A DNA stretch of 64,000 nucleotides from Bicyclus anynana (Eukaryota > Arthropoda > Insecta > Lepidoptera > Nymphalidae): contig NC_069100.1 of assembly GCF_947172395.1 (NCBI RefSeq), forward strand, positions 6,045,989 to 6,109,988, in the 5' to 3' direction. Of this stretch, positions 11,439 to 23,145 are shown piece by piece. The notes below the pieces were generated by a model. The model saw only the letters and a list, made by a program, of their open reading frames with translations. It was not told where the DNA came from and ran no database searches. The position numbers were made by a program, and so were the translations under genes. The first letter of the stretch is position 1; each line of letters begins with the position of its first letter.

Positions 11439-12299
11439 TCTATACTTATAATAAATCTGTAGAGAGGTAAATTCTGTACATGAAATATATTTCCAAAATA
11501 ACTATCAGGGGGTGATTGGTGATCGATACTGATGCCAAAAATGCAATCAGTAAAATTTTTGTCTGTCTGTCTGTCTGTATGTTCTTTATAGAAACAAAAA
11601 CTACTGGACGGATTTTAACGAAACTTGGTACAATTATTCTACATACTCCTGGGCAGGTTATAGTATACTTTTCATTACGCTACGATCAATAGGAGCAGAG
11701 CAGTAAAGAGAAATGTTGAGAAAACGGGAGAAGTTACTCAATTTTTTAAGTTTCCGTCGCGTGTACAGCCTTAATGGTTAAAGCTACATAGAAATCATGT
11801 ATGACGGAAATGTTTTCCTTAAAATTATCTATAAAAACACAACAGCATATATATGTCTATCTTTTATGGTTGACTCACAATAACACGTGTAACTCCCGAT
11901 AGCTTAGCAGTTCGGAGCTTTCTAATTATATTTGTCTACTCTTATGTTTATAACACTCATCACTGATCCCTAACTAAAAAAGTTAACATTATTACCTATT
12001 CAATAAAAAAAGAATCATAAAAATCAGTAAAGAAACACCAAAGTTATACAAGAAATACGCTAAGCCATCGCGCGTGAATACTAATTCATGCTATATGGAT
12101 TATTTTTGTGTAACGGTTGCCGCGCTCGATGCGACTCGCGGGGGGGGGGGGGGGGGGAATAAATAATGAAGTGCAACCTTAATGTATAGGGTAGGGGTAG
12201 GGCAGGGGTAGGGAAGGGTAGAGGTAGGGTAAGGTAGGATAGGGGTAGTTGAAAGTTTACAACGACTTTCACGCGGGCGAAGTCGCGGGCGTCCGCTAG
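11439..12299 (+). mobile_element. non-autonomous Helitron, 861 bp
   Basis: Starts TCTATACTTATAATAAATC after an A and ends with the hairpin-forming GGGCGTCCGCTAG before a T. A poly-G run of about 18 bp (12140-12158) and a GGTAGGG tract (12185-12250) lie just inside the 3' end. No Rep/helicase is encoded. Confidence 0.75.
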
Positions 12300-12413
12300 T
12301 CATAAATATAATACAAAATATAGATTTATTTATTTAAATAAATATAAATTTAGTTGTTTAAATTAATACGAATACAAAATCAAATTAAATATTACAATCG
12401 AGCACATTGTGAG

Positions 12414-15400
12414 TCAATAGCCGCGAGCATCGTCGTGTCCATTGCTCTGGTACCCGTTGCCATGGTTACGGGTGTTAGCGTTGCCGTCGTATCCTTCGGA
12501 ATGGGTGAGGTCTTCCGAATCCTCGTAGGAGACCTGAGGCTTGAAGCCACGCTCGTCTGCTTCGTAATTTACAGTCTGCAACGAGATACAAATATTTTTT
12601 CACTACACACACTTTTTGTGACTGTAACTTTATTTTTCAACATTAATTGTTATTGTTCTCTTCATATAGTGAGAATGGTGATCCTAATTTGGAGATGGAT
12701 GAAATTTTCAATCTGTTAACCATCAAAGTCGAGACGCATTTACTTAAATACCTAGATACCGAAGAAAACAACAACGAATGGATTCACTTACGAAAGGAGT
12801 TTTTTAGACTATTTTCACCCACGTTTACCTCACATACTCATTATTCATCTTCAATAAACGGTTTCTATTTAGCGTAAAATACCTCGTATATTCTTTTTAG
12901 CCCCTTGTATAATAATCTACTATTATTTATTCTTTACAAGTTAGCCCTTGACTACAATCTTACCTGATTGTAAGTGATGGTGTGTGATGCAGTGGACGTC
13001 CATCGGCTGATATGATGATAATGATGATGATGCTTACGGGTGAACCCGCAGGGAACAGCTATAGATTATTTATATAGATCTACGTATCCTACCTGTTTCC
13101 TGCCATCGGGCAAGACCACGTGGTACTGCCCCTGAGCCTTCTCCTCCAACCGTTCCTCATGATGGCCGAAGTCAGTGCCTTCATTGAAGTCATTCACCAT
13201 GTAGCCAAAGTTGTAGTTTGCTGGTTCCTGCACACAGAATATCTAAAGTATAATCTCCAATATTCTTCAGAATACAGTCCAAGTATACGATCGCTAACGT
13301 GTCACTAACGGTGAAGGAAAACATCGTGAGGAAATCTGCATACCAGAGAATTATCTTAATTCTCTGCGTGTATGCGGTCTGCCTATACGAATTCTTTACT
13401 AGTAGCTGACGCCGCGCGGTTTTACTCGCGTGGTTCCCGTTCCCGTAAGAATACAGGAATAATATATAGGCTATAGCCTTCCTCGATAAATGGGCTATCT
13501 GACACTGAAAGAATTTTTCAAATCGAACCAGTAGTTCCTGAGATTAGCGCGTTCAACCAAACAAACAAACAAACTCTTCAGTTCTAATATTAGTAGGTAT
13601 AGATTTGCGCTCTCAGAAATAATATATCAATTCGTTTTTGAGCGCAAGTTATAAAGGAGAAGTATGGGTAGCCGTCAGTGGCGTGCACAAGGTTTTTAAC
13701 TAGGGTATGCACTGTAAATAAATCCCTTGTTTAACTATATATTCTGTGGTCCAACATAGGTTTGTATTGAGTCCTTGGGGTAGGCAGTGCAATTTTGCAC
13801 CTATGAATAGCACGCCACTGGTAGCTGGGATTAATTGCGCGAGTAGAGCAATGCGTGGACAGACAGACAGCGCGAGTAGCTAAGCGAGGAGCAGTGCGAT
13901 GAGCATAGTGTCGTATGGCCGTTAGATTTTACTCTTAGTATTTGACTGCGATCTCACCTGATGATAAGTGACGATGCAGTCTAAGATGGAAGTGGGCTTA
14001 CTTGAAAAAGGTACTCCTTCTGTCCATACCTCTGTCGGTTCTACGCGGCAGCGTACCGGAACACGTAATATCGCTTGGCGGTACGTCATTGCCCGAAGAG
14101 TGGTAACTCGCCACGACCTACCTACCATTATACCAGACCTGAGTCAATTTAGACAATATTACATCTTATAAACTACCAGTATAGGGAATGGAAAACGGAC
14201 CTCTCTGAGAGGAACAACAGCACTATAAAACTGCACCAGAGAGGTTGAAAATAGGCGTGGTTAGTACTAACTGCGTTAGCATCGATGGCGTTTCTGGCGT
14301 AAGCCGCAGAGTTGTCATCGTAACCCTGGCTGCCGCTCGCGCTCAGCCGTCCCTGGGCAGAGTGATCGTGAGAACTGCTCCTGAAACATGTTCTATAGTT
14401 TACTAGCGGACTTCGTCCGCGTGAAATTCAGTTTTTCGCAAATCCCGCGGAAGCCATGGATTTTTCCGTGATAAAAAAGAATTCCGTGTAGCCTATTTGT
14501 TAATTCAAAGTAAAATCTATTACCATTACAAATTTCAGCCAGATCGCTTCAGTAGCCGCAGCGTAAAGGAGGAACAAACACACTTAGAATACAATAGAAT
14601 AGAATATCTTTATTTGTCCACACATGAGTAATAAAATAAAATAAAATAAACAAACACAACATACAAATATCTGGTCGTGGACAAAACAGGTATCCACCTC
14701 AGCACGATGCCACAGCGAGCTGTGGCGCTGGTTTTCAGGTGAAACCTTGTGAGTTCACGGACGTGTCTTAACTTAAAACTTATACATGATTACATATTAT
14801 ACTAGCGGACGCCCGCGACTTCGTCCGCGTAAAAATTGATGTAAACTTCTCTACCTGTACCTTACCCTGCTCGTAAACCTACCCAACCCTACCCAACCCT
14901 ACCCTACCCTACCGCTAACGCTAACCCTTCCCTCCCCCTACCTTACCCTACCCTAACCCTACCTGTAACCTATCCATACCCTATCCTACCCTACCCCTAA
15001 TCTACCCCTACCCTACCCCTACCTTACTCCTACCCTACCGCTAACCCTAACCCTTCCCTACCCCTACCTTATCCCTACCCTAACCCTACCCTACCCGTAC
15101 CCTACCCCTACCCTACCCTACCCCTATCCTACTCCTCCCCTACCCTATACGTTCCATATCCTTCCCCTACCTCTACCTTGCTCCTGCCCTACACTACCCC
15201 TACCTTATCCGTACCCTACCCTACCTACACTTTCCCTAAATTACCCCTACCCTACCTCTATCCTACCCCTTCCCTACCTCTATCCTATCCCTACCCTCAG
15301 CAAAATTGGTCCAGCCTTTTGTGCGAGGTGCAATGACCAAAAGACTATAATTTCCCAAGCGACTTCTATGCTAATACTATAAAGAGGTAAAGTTTGTGTG

Positions 15401-18400
15401 GTTGTCGGGGGTAAATAATAATAATAAGGGGGTAATCTCTGGATCTACTGGACCGATTTGGAAAATTCTTTTACCAATTGAAAGCTACATTATTTGCGAG
15501 TGTCATAGGCTATGTTTGGTCCTCATATTCATACGAGAACGGGAACCACGTAATTGAAACCGCGGGGCGTCATATAGCGGCATTTCTGCGACTTTCAGAA
15601 ATTTTGTATTATCTCCGAAACTATATAACTAATTAACATACTGTAAAAGGCAAATCTTATCTCTATAATATCCTTGTGATTATTAAATCATTTATTTTGA
15701 TAAGGATTTAAGTTTAGTTGTGTAAATAATGACGTAAACCTTAGTTTAAAATTTAAATAATTTATTAAAGTACTAAAGGTACTATATCTGCTAAAATATA
15801 AAAGACTAGCGGACGCCCGCGACTTCGTCCGCGTAAATTTCGATGTCAACTTTACTACTACCCCTACCCTATCCTACCCCTACCCTACCACTACCCCAAC
15901 CCTACCCTACCCAACCCCTACATCTACCCTACCCCTACCCCAAACCTACCCCTACCTTACCTACACCCTACCACCATCCTACCCCTACCCTCCCCGTACC
16001 CTATCCCTTTCCTACCCCTATCCCACCCGTACCCCTATCTCACGCCTATCCTACCCTTACCCTACCACTTCCCTATCCTACCCGTACCTCTACCCTACCA
16101 CTACCCTAAACCCGGCCCTAAACCTACCCTACCCCTACGCTTCCCTACCCGTACCCTACCCTACCCTGTAACTTCTCTATCTTACTCCTACCCCTAGCAA
16201 AATCGGTCCAGTCCTTCGAGAGTGGTGGTATGACCAAGAGAAATAGAGACTTCTATGCTAATAATATAAAGAGGTAAAGTTTGTGTGGTTGTAGGAGGTA
16301 ATCTCTGGATCTACTGGACCGATTTGGAAAATTGTTTTACCAATAGAAAGCTACGTTATTTGCGAGTGTCATAGGCTATGTTTGATCCCCATATTCACAC
16401 GGGAACGGGAACTACGTAAATGAAAGCGCCGGGCGTCATATAGCAGAATTTCTGCGTCTTTTAGAAATTTTGTATTATCTCCGAAACTATTAAAGTAATT
16501 AACATACTGTAAAGGGCAAATCTTATCTCCATAATATCCTTGTGATTATTAAATAATTTATTTTAATAAGGATTAAAGTTTAGTTGTATAAATAATGACG
16601 TAAACCTAAGTATATAAAATTAATAATTTTTAAAACACAAAAGGTACTATATCTGCTAATATATAGAAGATAGATATATGGTGTCGCGGACTTTTTTGTA
16701 GAACTTTTAAAGATACATAAAGTCTCCATACATTAAATTCAATTTTACACAATAGTTAAGGCAGCGCATGCGAATAAGTCTGTTTAAGAGGATTTTCAGT
16801 CCGACCTGTATGACAAAAACTGTGATAACTCGGCTAATATATATGATACCAATATAAAATATAGCCTATAGCACTCCCCGATAATGTAGCATTCTACTGG
16901 TGAAAGAATTTTTAAAATCGGACCAGTAGTTCCGAAGATTACCCCATTTAAAAAATGTGACAAACTTACAAACTTACAAACTTTACCTCTTTATAATATT
17001 AGTATAGATATAGATAGATATATGGTGGCGCGGACTTTTTTGTAGAACTTTTAAAGGTTCAAAAAGCCTCCATACATTTATTTCAGTTATACGCAATGGT
17101 TGAGGCAGCGCATGCGAATAAGTAAGTTTTTCGGTCTGACCTGTAAGAGAAAACCCGCGATATCTCAGTAGTTATATATGATAGAAATATAAAATATAGC
17201 CTATAGCACTCCCCGATAAAGTAGCATTCTACTGGTGAAAGAATTTTTAAAATCGGTCCAGTAGTTCCGAAGATTACCCCATTTCAAAAAATTGTTACAA
17301 ATTTACAAACTTACAAACTTACAAACTTACAAACTTTACCTCTTTATAATATTAGTATAGATGATTTATACAAAGTAAAATAAAATAATGAAACAAAAAC
17401 GAACAGAGTAATAAAATAATAAAATTAACATATTTGGGAAACTAAATTAACAGGGAAAATCAAACAATATTTAATACGAGGCTCGGGTCCGTGTTGTTTG
17501 GAAGTCGTTACAGGACGTCCTCAAGGCACTGAGGTCTGTGTCCTGCAGTGGACGTCCATCAGCTCTTAATGATCATAGGTCAAAGGCCTACTGAACATAA
17601 AATTCTCTGACTGAAGCTGGAAAGTCACCTTATATCTTCGTTATGCAAAGTATAGTTCAATTAACTCAAAGTTGTTTCCCAAAAATTTTACCTGGAGTAC
17701 CCATTTCCAAGACCTTGCTCTATATTCCTTGCTGCAATAACTTGAGGAGCGCCCGGGAACGAAGGTCCAGGCTGAGGACCTTGAGGGTAGCCAGCGTTGC
17801 GGCCCGATGGTGACGGAGGGAGGTAGCTGGTGAGGAATAAGAAAATAATATGAGAAATAGTGGTGAATGTTTTTTAAATCGGCCAAGTAGTTTTGATTTA
17901 AAAACAAACATAAAAGCAAACCTCAATATAATTATAATATTGTGAGTGTGCAGGTCTTCTCCTGTTGAACTGGCGCGGGTAAGGACTTCGTGGCTTCACC
18001 TCTTTTTCCGGGAACCTTGCGGGTGAACTTGCGGGGGAACTAGCTCCCCTGGTCTGCTCTTTCAACCCCTTTCGGGGTTGAGGCCTTCCGGCCTAAGGTT
18101 GTTCTTCCGGTGTGTCAATCTCAGGGCCCTGTACAAACTGCGATTGCTCGCTATCCTGCGTTGGGCGTTGTCATGTCCGGTCGTGTCTGCGCCTGCAGGC
18201 TCAGACTCTTGAACAGGCGTCCTCTACCTCGGGGGTAACGCTCTTTCAGGGTTCTGTCGCGGTGGCGGTCATAATATTCTAGACGAGTCGTCGTCATTAA
18301 CCCATATTCGGCTCACTGCTGAGTCTTCTCTCAGAATGAGAGGGATAAGGCCAATAGTCCACCACGCTGGCCCAGTGCGGATTGGCAGACTTCACACACG

Positions 18401-19082
18401 CAGAGAATTAAGGTAATTCTCTGGTATGCAAGTTTCCTCACGATGTTTTGCTTCACCGATTGAGACAAGTGATATTTAATTTCTTAAAATGGACACAACT
18501 GAAAAGTTAGGAGTGCATGTCCCGGACCGGATTCGAACCCGCAACCTCCGGAATCGGAGGCAGACGTCATATCCACTGGGCTATCACGGCTTTAGACGAG
18601 TAAATAATGTTTATTTAAATAAATTTACCTGTTAGAAGGCGGTAGCTCTGCCACGGCGTAAGCAGCAACCGTGATTACAACGAATATACACTGAAATTAA
18701 TATTTTAAATTAACAAAAGGATGAGAAAGATTTCAGTTTTCACTCATAATATAATTTTGATTTATGGTATTTCTATTTATGTAGAGGAATCTAATATTTT
18801 AGGTACTAAACGCTTTAGTTAGATTGGATTGTTAAAACAGCCAAATATATGTTAAATTTTTTTTTGAAATTTCACAAAAGAGTTTATTAAGATATGTACC
18901 TACCTAAGTTTGTAGCGAAGGTAACAAACCTAGTATTTCACAATTGTGTTTTAGCGATCGCCTGAGCGAAGCTTGCAGTAGTTTTCACGTTATATATCCA
19001 GTAAATAATGTAGTTGGAAGTTTTATTATTAATTTTCAAAATTTCGACCTATTTCGAGAAAACCTACTTAGCTTACCTTCAT
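12414..19082 (-). CDS. pro-resilin-like cuticular protein with chitin-binding RR domain
   Basis: Six coding exons on the minus strand: 19082-19077 (ATG AAG), 18690-18629, 17826-17692, 14380-14272, 13227-13093 and 12575-12414. All joins are GT..AG and in phase, giving 202 residues. A signal peptide (MKCIFVVITVAAYAVA) is followed by SYLPPS and a Gly/Pro-rich stretch like the N-terminus of resilins. A Ser/Gly segment with GSQGYDDNSAAY comes next. The R&R chitin-binding domain spans exons 5-6: EPANYNFGYMV, then GQYHVVLPDGRKQ and TVNYEADERGFKPQV, closely matching the resilin RR domain known from insects. The product should be an extracellular elastic matrix protein bound to chitin in cuticle. Intron 3 is swollen by a LINE fragment and two nested Helitrons. 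The exact resilin ortholog or paralog cannot be decided here. Confidence 0.88.
12925..13000 (-). mobile_element. SINE family B fragment
   Basis: Short match to the family B body (TTACAAGTTAGCCCTTGACTACAATCTTACCTGATTG) in intron 5 of the pro-resilin-like gene. Confidence 0.45.
13297..13603. mobile_element. SINE family A fragment followed by Helitron-like element
   Basis: 13297-13392 matches the family A body (GGTGAAGGAAAACATCGTGAGG and AATTCTCTGCGTG). 13402-13603 is a minus-oriented copy of the Helitron-like family seen at 466-654 (GCTGACGCCGCGCGG at one end, TAATATTAGTAGGTATAGA at the other). Both lie in intron 4 of the pro-resilin-like gene. Confidence 0.6.
13917..14240 (-). mobile_element. 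SINE family B copy
   Basis: Shares the ATCTCACCTGATGATAAGTGA and ATCGCTTGGCGGTACGTCATT blocks with the copies at 8042 and 11068. Intron 4 of the pro-resilin-like gene. Confidence 0.6.
14403..14585 (-). mobile_element. Helitron 3'-end fragment (Lep1-like)
   Basis: Begins CTAGCGGACTTCGTCCGCG on the + strand, the reverse complement of a Helitron 3' hairpin plus CTAG. No matching 5' end is obvious, so it is treated as a fragment. Lep1-like by resemblance to that lepidopteran Helitron family. Confidence 0.5.
14802..17361 (-). mobile_element. Helitron A, carrying a nested Helitron
   Basis: On the + strand it runs from CTAGCGGACGCCCGCGACTT to TAATATTAGTATAGA, i.e. a minus-strand element with a 5' TC and a 3' hairpin plus CTAG. 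The flanks are A and T, as expected. It belongs to the same family as 32696-34030. A CCCTA-rich minisatellite (about 14860-15300) lies next to its 3' end. Helitron B is inserted at AAATATAAAAGA. Confidence 0.82.
15806..17008 (-). mobile_element. Helitron B nested in Helitron A
   Basis: Same termini and family as Helitron A, with its own CCCTA-rich minisatellite (about 15855-16195). Removing it joins the text ending AAATATAAAAGA to TAGATATATGG, which is the uninterrupted sequence seen in the family member at 32696-34030. A few extra bases (TATAGA) make the 5' edge uncertain by about 6 bp. Confidence 0.75.
17950..18287. other. GC-rich stretch of unknown origin
   Basis: This 340-bp stretch is clearly more GC-rich than its surroundings and contains a short hairpin (CAACCCCTTTCGGGGTTG). 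I see no ORF or recognisable element. It lies in intron 2 of the pro-resilin-like gene, beside a SINE, so it may be an older mobile element. Confidence 0.35.
18288..18592 (-). mobile_element. tRNA-derived SINE, family A
   Basis: Minus-oriented, nearly complete: head AGCCGTGATAGCCCAGTGGA with B box GGGTTCGAATCCGG, then the conserved body and tail. In intron 2 of the pro-resilin-like gene. Confidence 0.8.
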
Positions 19083-19164
19083 CTTATAATCCAAAACCAC
19101 AGCACAACAAAAGCAATGGAACAGTCACAATGCAACAATGATGTGATCGTGCTAGTTTTAAGAT

Positions 19165-19172
19165 CTTTTATA
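19165..19172 (-). promoter_or_regulatory. TATA box of the pro-resilin-like gene
   Basis: TATAAAAG on the minus strand lies about 83 bp before the ATG at 19082. The initiation site would fall near 19135-19142. Positional inference. Confidence 0.55.
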
Positions 19173-19398
19173 CGTCGGCAAAGCTCTTCTTGAGTAGGGG
19201 ATGAAAAATTACGTCTCATTAACTACATAATAGATGTGCTTTCAAGGTGCATGTGACGCGTTTGAACAAGACTGGTGTGGAGCCGATGCAGTTTAAAATT
19301 AACAATATTTTTAATTTTAAACTAAAGCCCACATAATGTACATAATTTCTACATCCACATTTGCGACAATAAATCTTATTCTTTTCTATTTTATTAAT

Positions 19399-19775
19399 CG
19401 ACTTCCAAAAAAGGAGGAGGTTCTACGTTCGGCTGTATATATGTATTTGTAACTACACTACACTATCCATAAAAAAGTTTAGGTTGTAGACTGTGTCAAA
19501 AAGAATGAGGTGCCTTGAGCACTTAGGGACAGAGCCTTGTGGGACAGAGCCCGTCCAGGGAATTGCGGTACGAAAACAGTTTGCGGTATGGTTATTTCTG
19601 TCGCCATCGCCAAGTGCGTCTGTTGTGTAATCACAGGCACATGAGGCTTAACAATAACACCTATGCCTCCTAATGGAACTTTGTAGGACGGATACCTTGC
19701 TTTCCTGCGAAGAGTTACTCTGTTTATAGGCGATGTGTTTGTAATCACGCAGGGCATCTGTTATCTGTTAGTGTC
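19399..19775. other. repeat fragment and unexplained open stretch
   Basis: 19399-19450 starts with CGACTTCCAAAAAAGGAGGA, the head of the repeat family complete at 23146 and 27565. 19479-19757 holds a 92-codon minus-strand open frame that I do not recognise; it may be part of a mobile element. Upstream (19173-19398) is the promoter side of the pro-resilin-like gene. Confidence 0.3.
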
Positions 19776-20035
19776 TGAGAGCCGTGATAGCCCATTGTGG
19801 GCTCGAATCCGATCCGGGGCATGCACCTCCAAATACCATTTCAGATATGTGCATTTTAAGAAAATTAGATATCACGTGTCTCAAACCGTGAAGGAAAAAC
19901 ATCGTGCGGAAACATGCATACCTGAGAATTTTCTTAATTCTCTGCGTGGGTGAAGTCTGCCAATCCGCATTGGGCCAGCGTGTTGGACCGTGAGCCGAAT
20001 ATGGCATTATTGTTGTCACATAATGATGAGGGCGT
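19776..20035 (+). mobile_element. tRNA-derived SINE, family A
   Basis: Head AGCCGTGATAGCCCATTG with GGGCTCGAATCCGATCCGG, then the body with GTGAAGGAAAAACATCGTG and AATTCTCTGCGTG, ending at GAGCCGAATATGG and a TGATGA tail. Confidence 0.75.
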
Positions 20036-20296
20036 CTGTTTGTTACATCAATTATGTCCTTTCCCCCTTCGTAGTGGGGTTAAAATATGAATTAAAAGTT
20101 TAGTATTCGAATGAACTCCACATATTTATCTGTTCTATAGCGAGAGTGTAACGTGTAAGACGTCGTGAGCTCATCAGTTTGCTATATGTTTTCTGTAAGG
20201 TCGCGTTTTATATGTATTTACTCAATGATCAATCATTATTATATTTCATCGCTTAATTTTTCAGATATACAAACAAAATTCAGTTGAGTCAGTTGA

Positions 20297-20336
20297 ATGC
20301 ACGTTTTTAAAGTCAGTCTTTAAAAACGTGCATTGT
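20297..20336. repeat. perfect 17-bp hairpin
   Basis: AATGCACGTTTTTAAAG is followed after a 5-base loop by its exact reverse complement. No flanking gene. 20036-20296 has no other feature. Confidence 0.6.
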
Positions 20337-20510
20337 TACCTGTAAGTTAAAGGAACTACCTAAGTGAATATTTATATCTTCAAATGAAGCGATTCATATA
20401 ATAATGATCGAATTTCGCTTGAGAAGTTCGTTTGATCATATATTCTAAATATTTAGGCGACCAAGCTGTGCTCGGTGTGTTTCAAGACGTATGTGTAGAT
20501 ATGCCTCGAC

Positions 20511-20790
20511 TGCCTATTTGGTCCAGTGATTCGATTAAGAGATTTCGGACCACGAAGTCCTAGGTTCGAATCCTACGTCAGGATATATGAAAAAACCTTA
20601 GATGAAATTGTCAGCGTGGAATCGGAAAGTTGGTAGTGTTACACCCCCGTGCCTCAGAGAGCATGGGCACGACGGTCACAGTCATTATTAACATCTGAAA
20701 GTAGTCGTTAGTGAGTTTAACATTATATTTATAACCATAAGCCCGCCAACCCCCATTGTAGTAGCGTGGTGGGTCTACGTTCCAAATTCC
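20511..20790 (+). mobile_element. tRNA-derived SINE, third family
   Basis: The head reads TTTGGTCCAGTGATTCGA (A-box-like) and CTAGGTTCGAATCCTACG (B box), followed by non-tRNA sequence that continues to about 20790. No second copy is in the window, so the 3' edge is approximate. It is not a functional tRNA gene. Confidence 0.55.
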
Positions 20791-22167
20791 CCTCTCCTAT
20801 AAGGAGAGCAGCATGGCCCTAGATTCATTATTAATACAGCCTTTTGATGAGTACTGTTTAACAACAAATAAATTATAAATGAAGGTAGAAAACGCATGTC
20901 ATTTCATAACTTATTTATTTTAAATTATGTATGGTTTGTTTATAAAATGTTATAAATAATATAATTACCATATCTAAGTGTTCTAAGCTCATTGATCTTT
21001 ATTTTAATTTATTTAAGAACAACCTTTATTAATTTCTTTTTTGGTAAACAGTTAGGTACACACCAAGAAGGGCTGTAGTATAAATACAAATTTTTATCAT
21101 AATGGACTCATAGTAGAGACGGTGAAATTCCAATTTCAATTTGGGCGATGTGAGGGGAAATTGGTAGGAAAAATGTTTGCTCTCAGAAGGAAACAATATT
21201 TTTAGGAACTGTGTCTACTTCTCGTAGCCGACGCTCCGCGTTTTTACCAGCATAGTTCCTGCTCATAGACACTCATAAATAACGTGATGTTATAGTGGTA
21301 AAAGAATTTTCAAAATCGGTTCAGTAGATCCAGAAGTGACCGAGTAGGTAATCGGTCAGCCGGTAGTTACAAATGCCAATCAGTCCGCCTATTACGACCA
21401 ATACGGGCTTTCCAATGCAAGGTCTCTATTCTAGTACCTACCTCGAGACAACAACGTCCATCGGCTCTTCGAAGTATATGGTACTTCAGATTTGCGACTC
21501 GGTGACTTATGGCTATAATTTCGGTTCCTACGTATTCTGTGGTTCTGAGCGTATTAGTGATTGAGTCATCGCTAAGACTCTGAGCCTTCTTAAAAGGCCG
21601 TTAGTAAGTGAAGAAGTTCAGATCCACAGTCATCAGTTCATCACTAATAACGCGCATTGTTCGAAGAGATTTGTGTTCAGGCACTGAGGAATTTTAAGGA
21701 GGTAGAGCCCACTCTACGTTCCTATTTTATCTAAATGCTCATAGTACCTGCGCTATTTAAATTTTATCAGCGTTTAAATAATTCCAGTCTTACAATTGTA
21801 TATTTTTATAATAAGAGTAGGTCAATACCTACTCTTATTATAAAAATAAACAATTGTAAGACTAGACTGGCTCCAATGAGCCAGACTTCTTTAGTATGGC
21901 GAAGATCATTTTATAAAGGCCGACAATTTGTGAGCACATGCTTTTGCCACAGGAAAGAACGGTACCTGTGGACCGTGGCGGCTTAGGGAGGTAGACTGGA
22001 CCAGTTTCTCAATTATCCAAGTAAAAGAATACTCCTATGCTACAGCCTATGACACTGATTTTTAAAAATAATATGACTTTTTCAAAATATCACCATGGCA
22101 ACCCGAACCACCCCCGAGCGACCCAAGGTCGCCATCTTCATTTGGTTTAGATTTAGGGATTTTGACT
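20791..22167. other. intergenic DNA with a long palindrome
   Basis: No gene is recognised. At about 21781-21870 two arms of about 37 bp (left arm beginning AGTCTTACAATTGTATATTT, right arm ending ACAATTGTAAGACT) flank a 4-base centre with only one or two mismatches. The 60-80-codon frames here lack any coding signature. Confidence 0.45.
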
Positions 22168-22990
22168 TTTTTTTTTTTTTTCTGATTGTGTAAGTGCCGT
22201 AGGCTCCTTATGGGACCTCAGCGGCGTCACCGGGGGGTTTGGGCGAGCGCAGAAGCATCGCCTGATGGGGCCCGAAGGCAGAAGAAAGTAGTGGGCGGAA
22301 CGACTCTCTAAGGGCGTCTCCTCTGAGACTCGAGCCTCGACTTAGAGGGCCGTTCGGGAGGGGTGTTTTGGCCTGAGTGTATCAGTCCGGGCGCCCCCGA
22401 GATCGTGAGTTAAAAAGCTCACGTCTGGGTGACGTCAGATATCGGGGACCTCGTCTTCGCCGGCGAAGACGCTGTGTAGCTTGTGTTTGTGTTGCCTGGG
22501 AAGCATTGTCGTTCGTTATGTCATCGTCGGGATCGTAAAGGACGTTTTTCGGGCGTCTAGATCTACAATCAGCGTTGATATCGGGGATGTAGCTGCAAGC
22601 CTCAACCACTAGTTGGTTGGGGTGGGTGGCAGCTCTCTCAAAATAAGTTTTCGAGAGCTGTTTCATATATTGGGCTATTGTGGGGAGATCTAGGTCTCTA
22701 TGTAGGTCGTTATTGCGCACAAACCACGGAGCGCCCGTGGCCTGACGCATAAATCGGTTCTGAAGGACCTGAAGAGGTTTTAGGGTCGCCTTTGGGCGAT
22801 GGGCAAACACTACACTAGCGTAGGTCATTATTGGACGGATGCAGGTCTTATAGAGAGTGACCTTAGAGCGGAGGGATAATTTGCTTTTAGCACATATCAT
22901 AGGATAGAGACGACTCATCACATAAGCAGCTCTTTTTCTGGCTTTCTGTATGTGAGTCGCGAAGCTCATACGGGTATCAAAGGTGATTTT
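22168..22990 (-). mobile_element. 5'-truncated Jockey-like LINE
   Basis: The minus-strand frame 23020-22382 encodes the C-terminal end of a Jockey-type reverse transcriptase ORF: DTRMSFATHIQKARKRAAYV, TLYKTCIRPIMTYASVVFAH and LQNRFMRQATGAPWFVRN, which follow the polymerase domain in this clade. The body is cut at the 5' side at about 22990. A 3' UTR and a poly(A) tail (poly-T at 22169-22182 on +) complete the element. It is a dead fragment. Confidence 0.8.
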
Positions 22991-23145
22991 GACTAGTTCA
23001 CTTATTGGGTAGGGAAGCAAATGAATATTTACTATATACGGGAGGATGCTTATTTAGAAATCGGATCGAGTGAAGCTGATCACATAATTATGATCGAACT
23101 TCACTTCTATGTAAGTTCGTTTAAATTGTAAAAATAACGCTTTTT

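Larger units (their letters stand above)
14590..17495 (-). mobile_element. 3' UTR fragment of a CR1/L2-like LINE, split by Helitrons
   Basis: 14590-14801 and 17362-17495 together are the reverse complement of the 3' UTR at about 25440-25690 of the LINE copy on the other strand, including the stem-loop GCCACAGC..GCTGTGGC, the GGACAAAACAGGTATCCACC block and the (TTTTA)n-like end. The Helitron insertion falls in the ACTTATACATG region. Only 3' UTR is present. Confidence 0.75.

Noticed and set aside
12647..12877. A 76-codon + strand frame in intron 5 of the pro-resilin-like gene
   Set aside because: Parts look protein-like (EMDEIFNLLTIKVETHLLKYL), but there is no start context, domain or splice partner; left unannotated.
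14860..16195. CCCTA/TAACCCTAC-rich tracts as possible interstitial telomeric repeats
   Set aside because: They are irregular GGTAGGG-type units confined to Helitrons with clear termini; insect telomeres are normally TTAGG and no such array is present.
8511..20600. tRNA genes suggested by B-box motifs (GGTTCGAATCC)
   Set aside because: The heads continue into conserved non-tRNA bodies repeated across the window, and no cloverleaf can be closed; they are SINEs.
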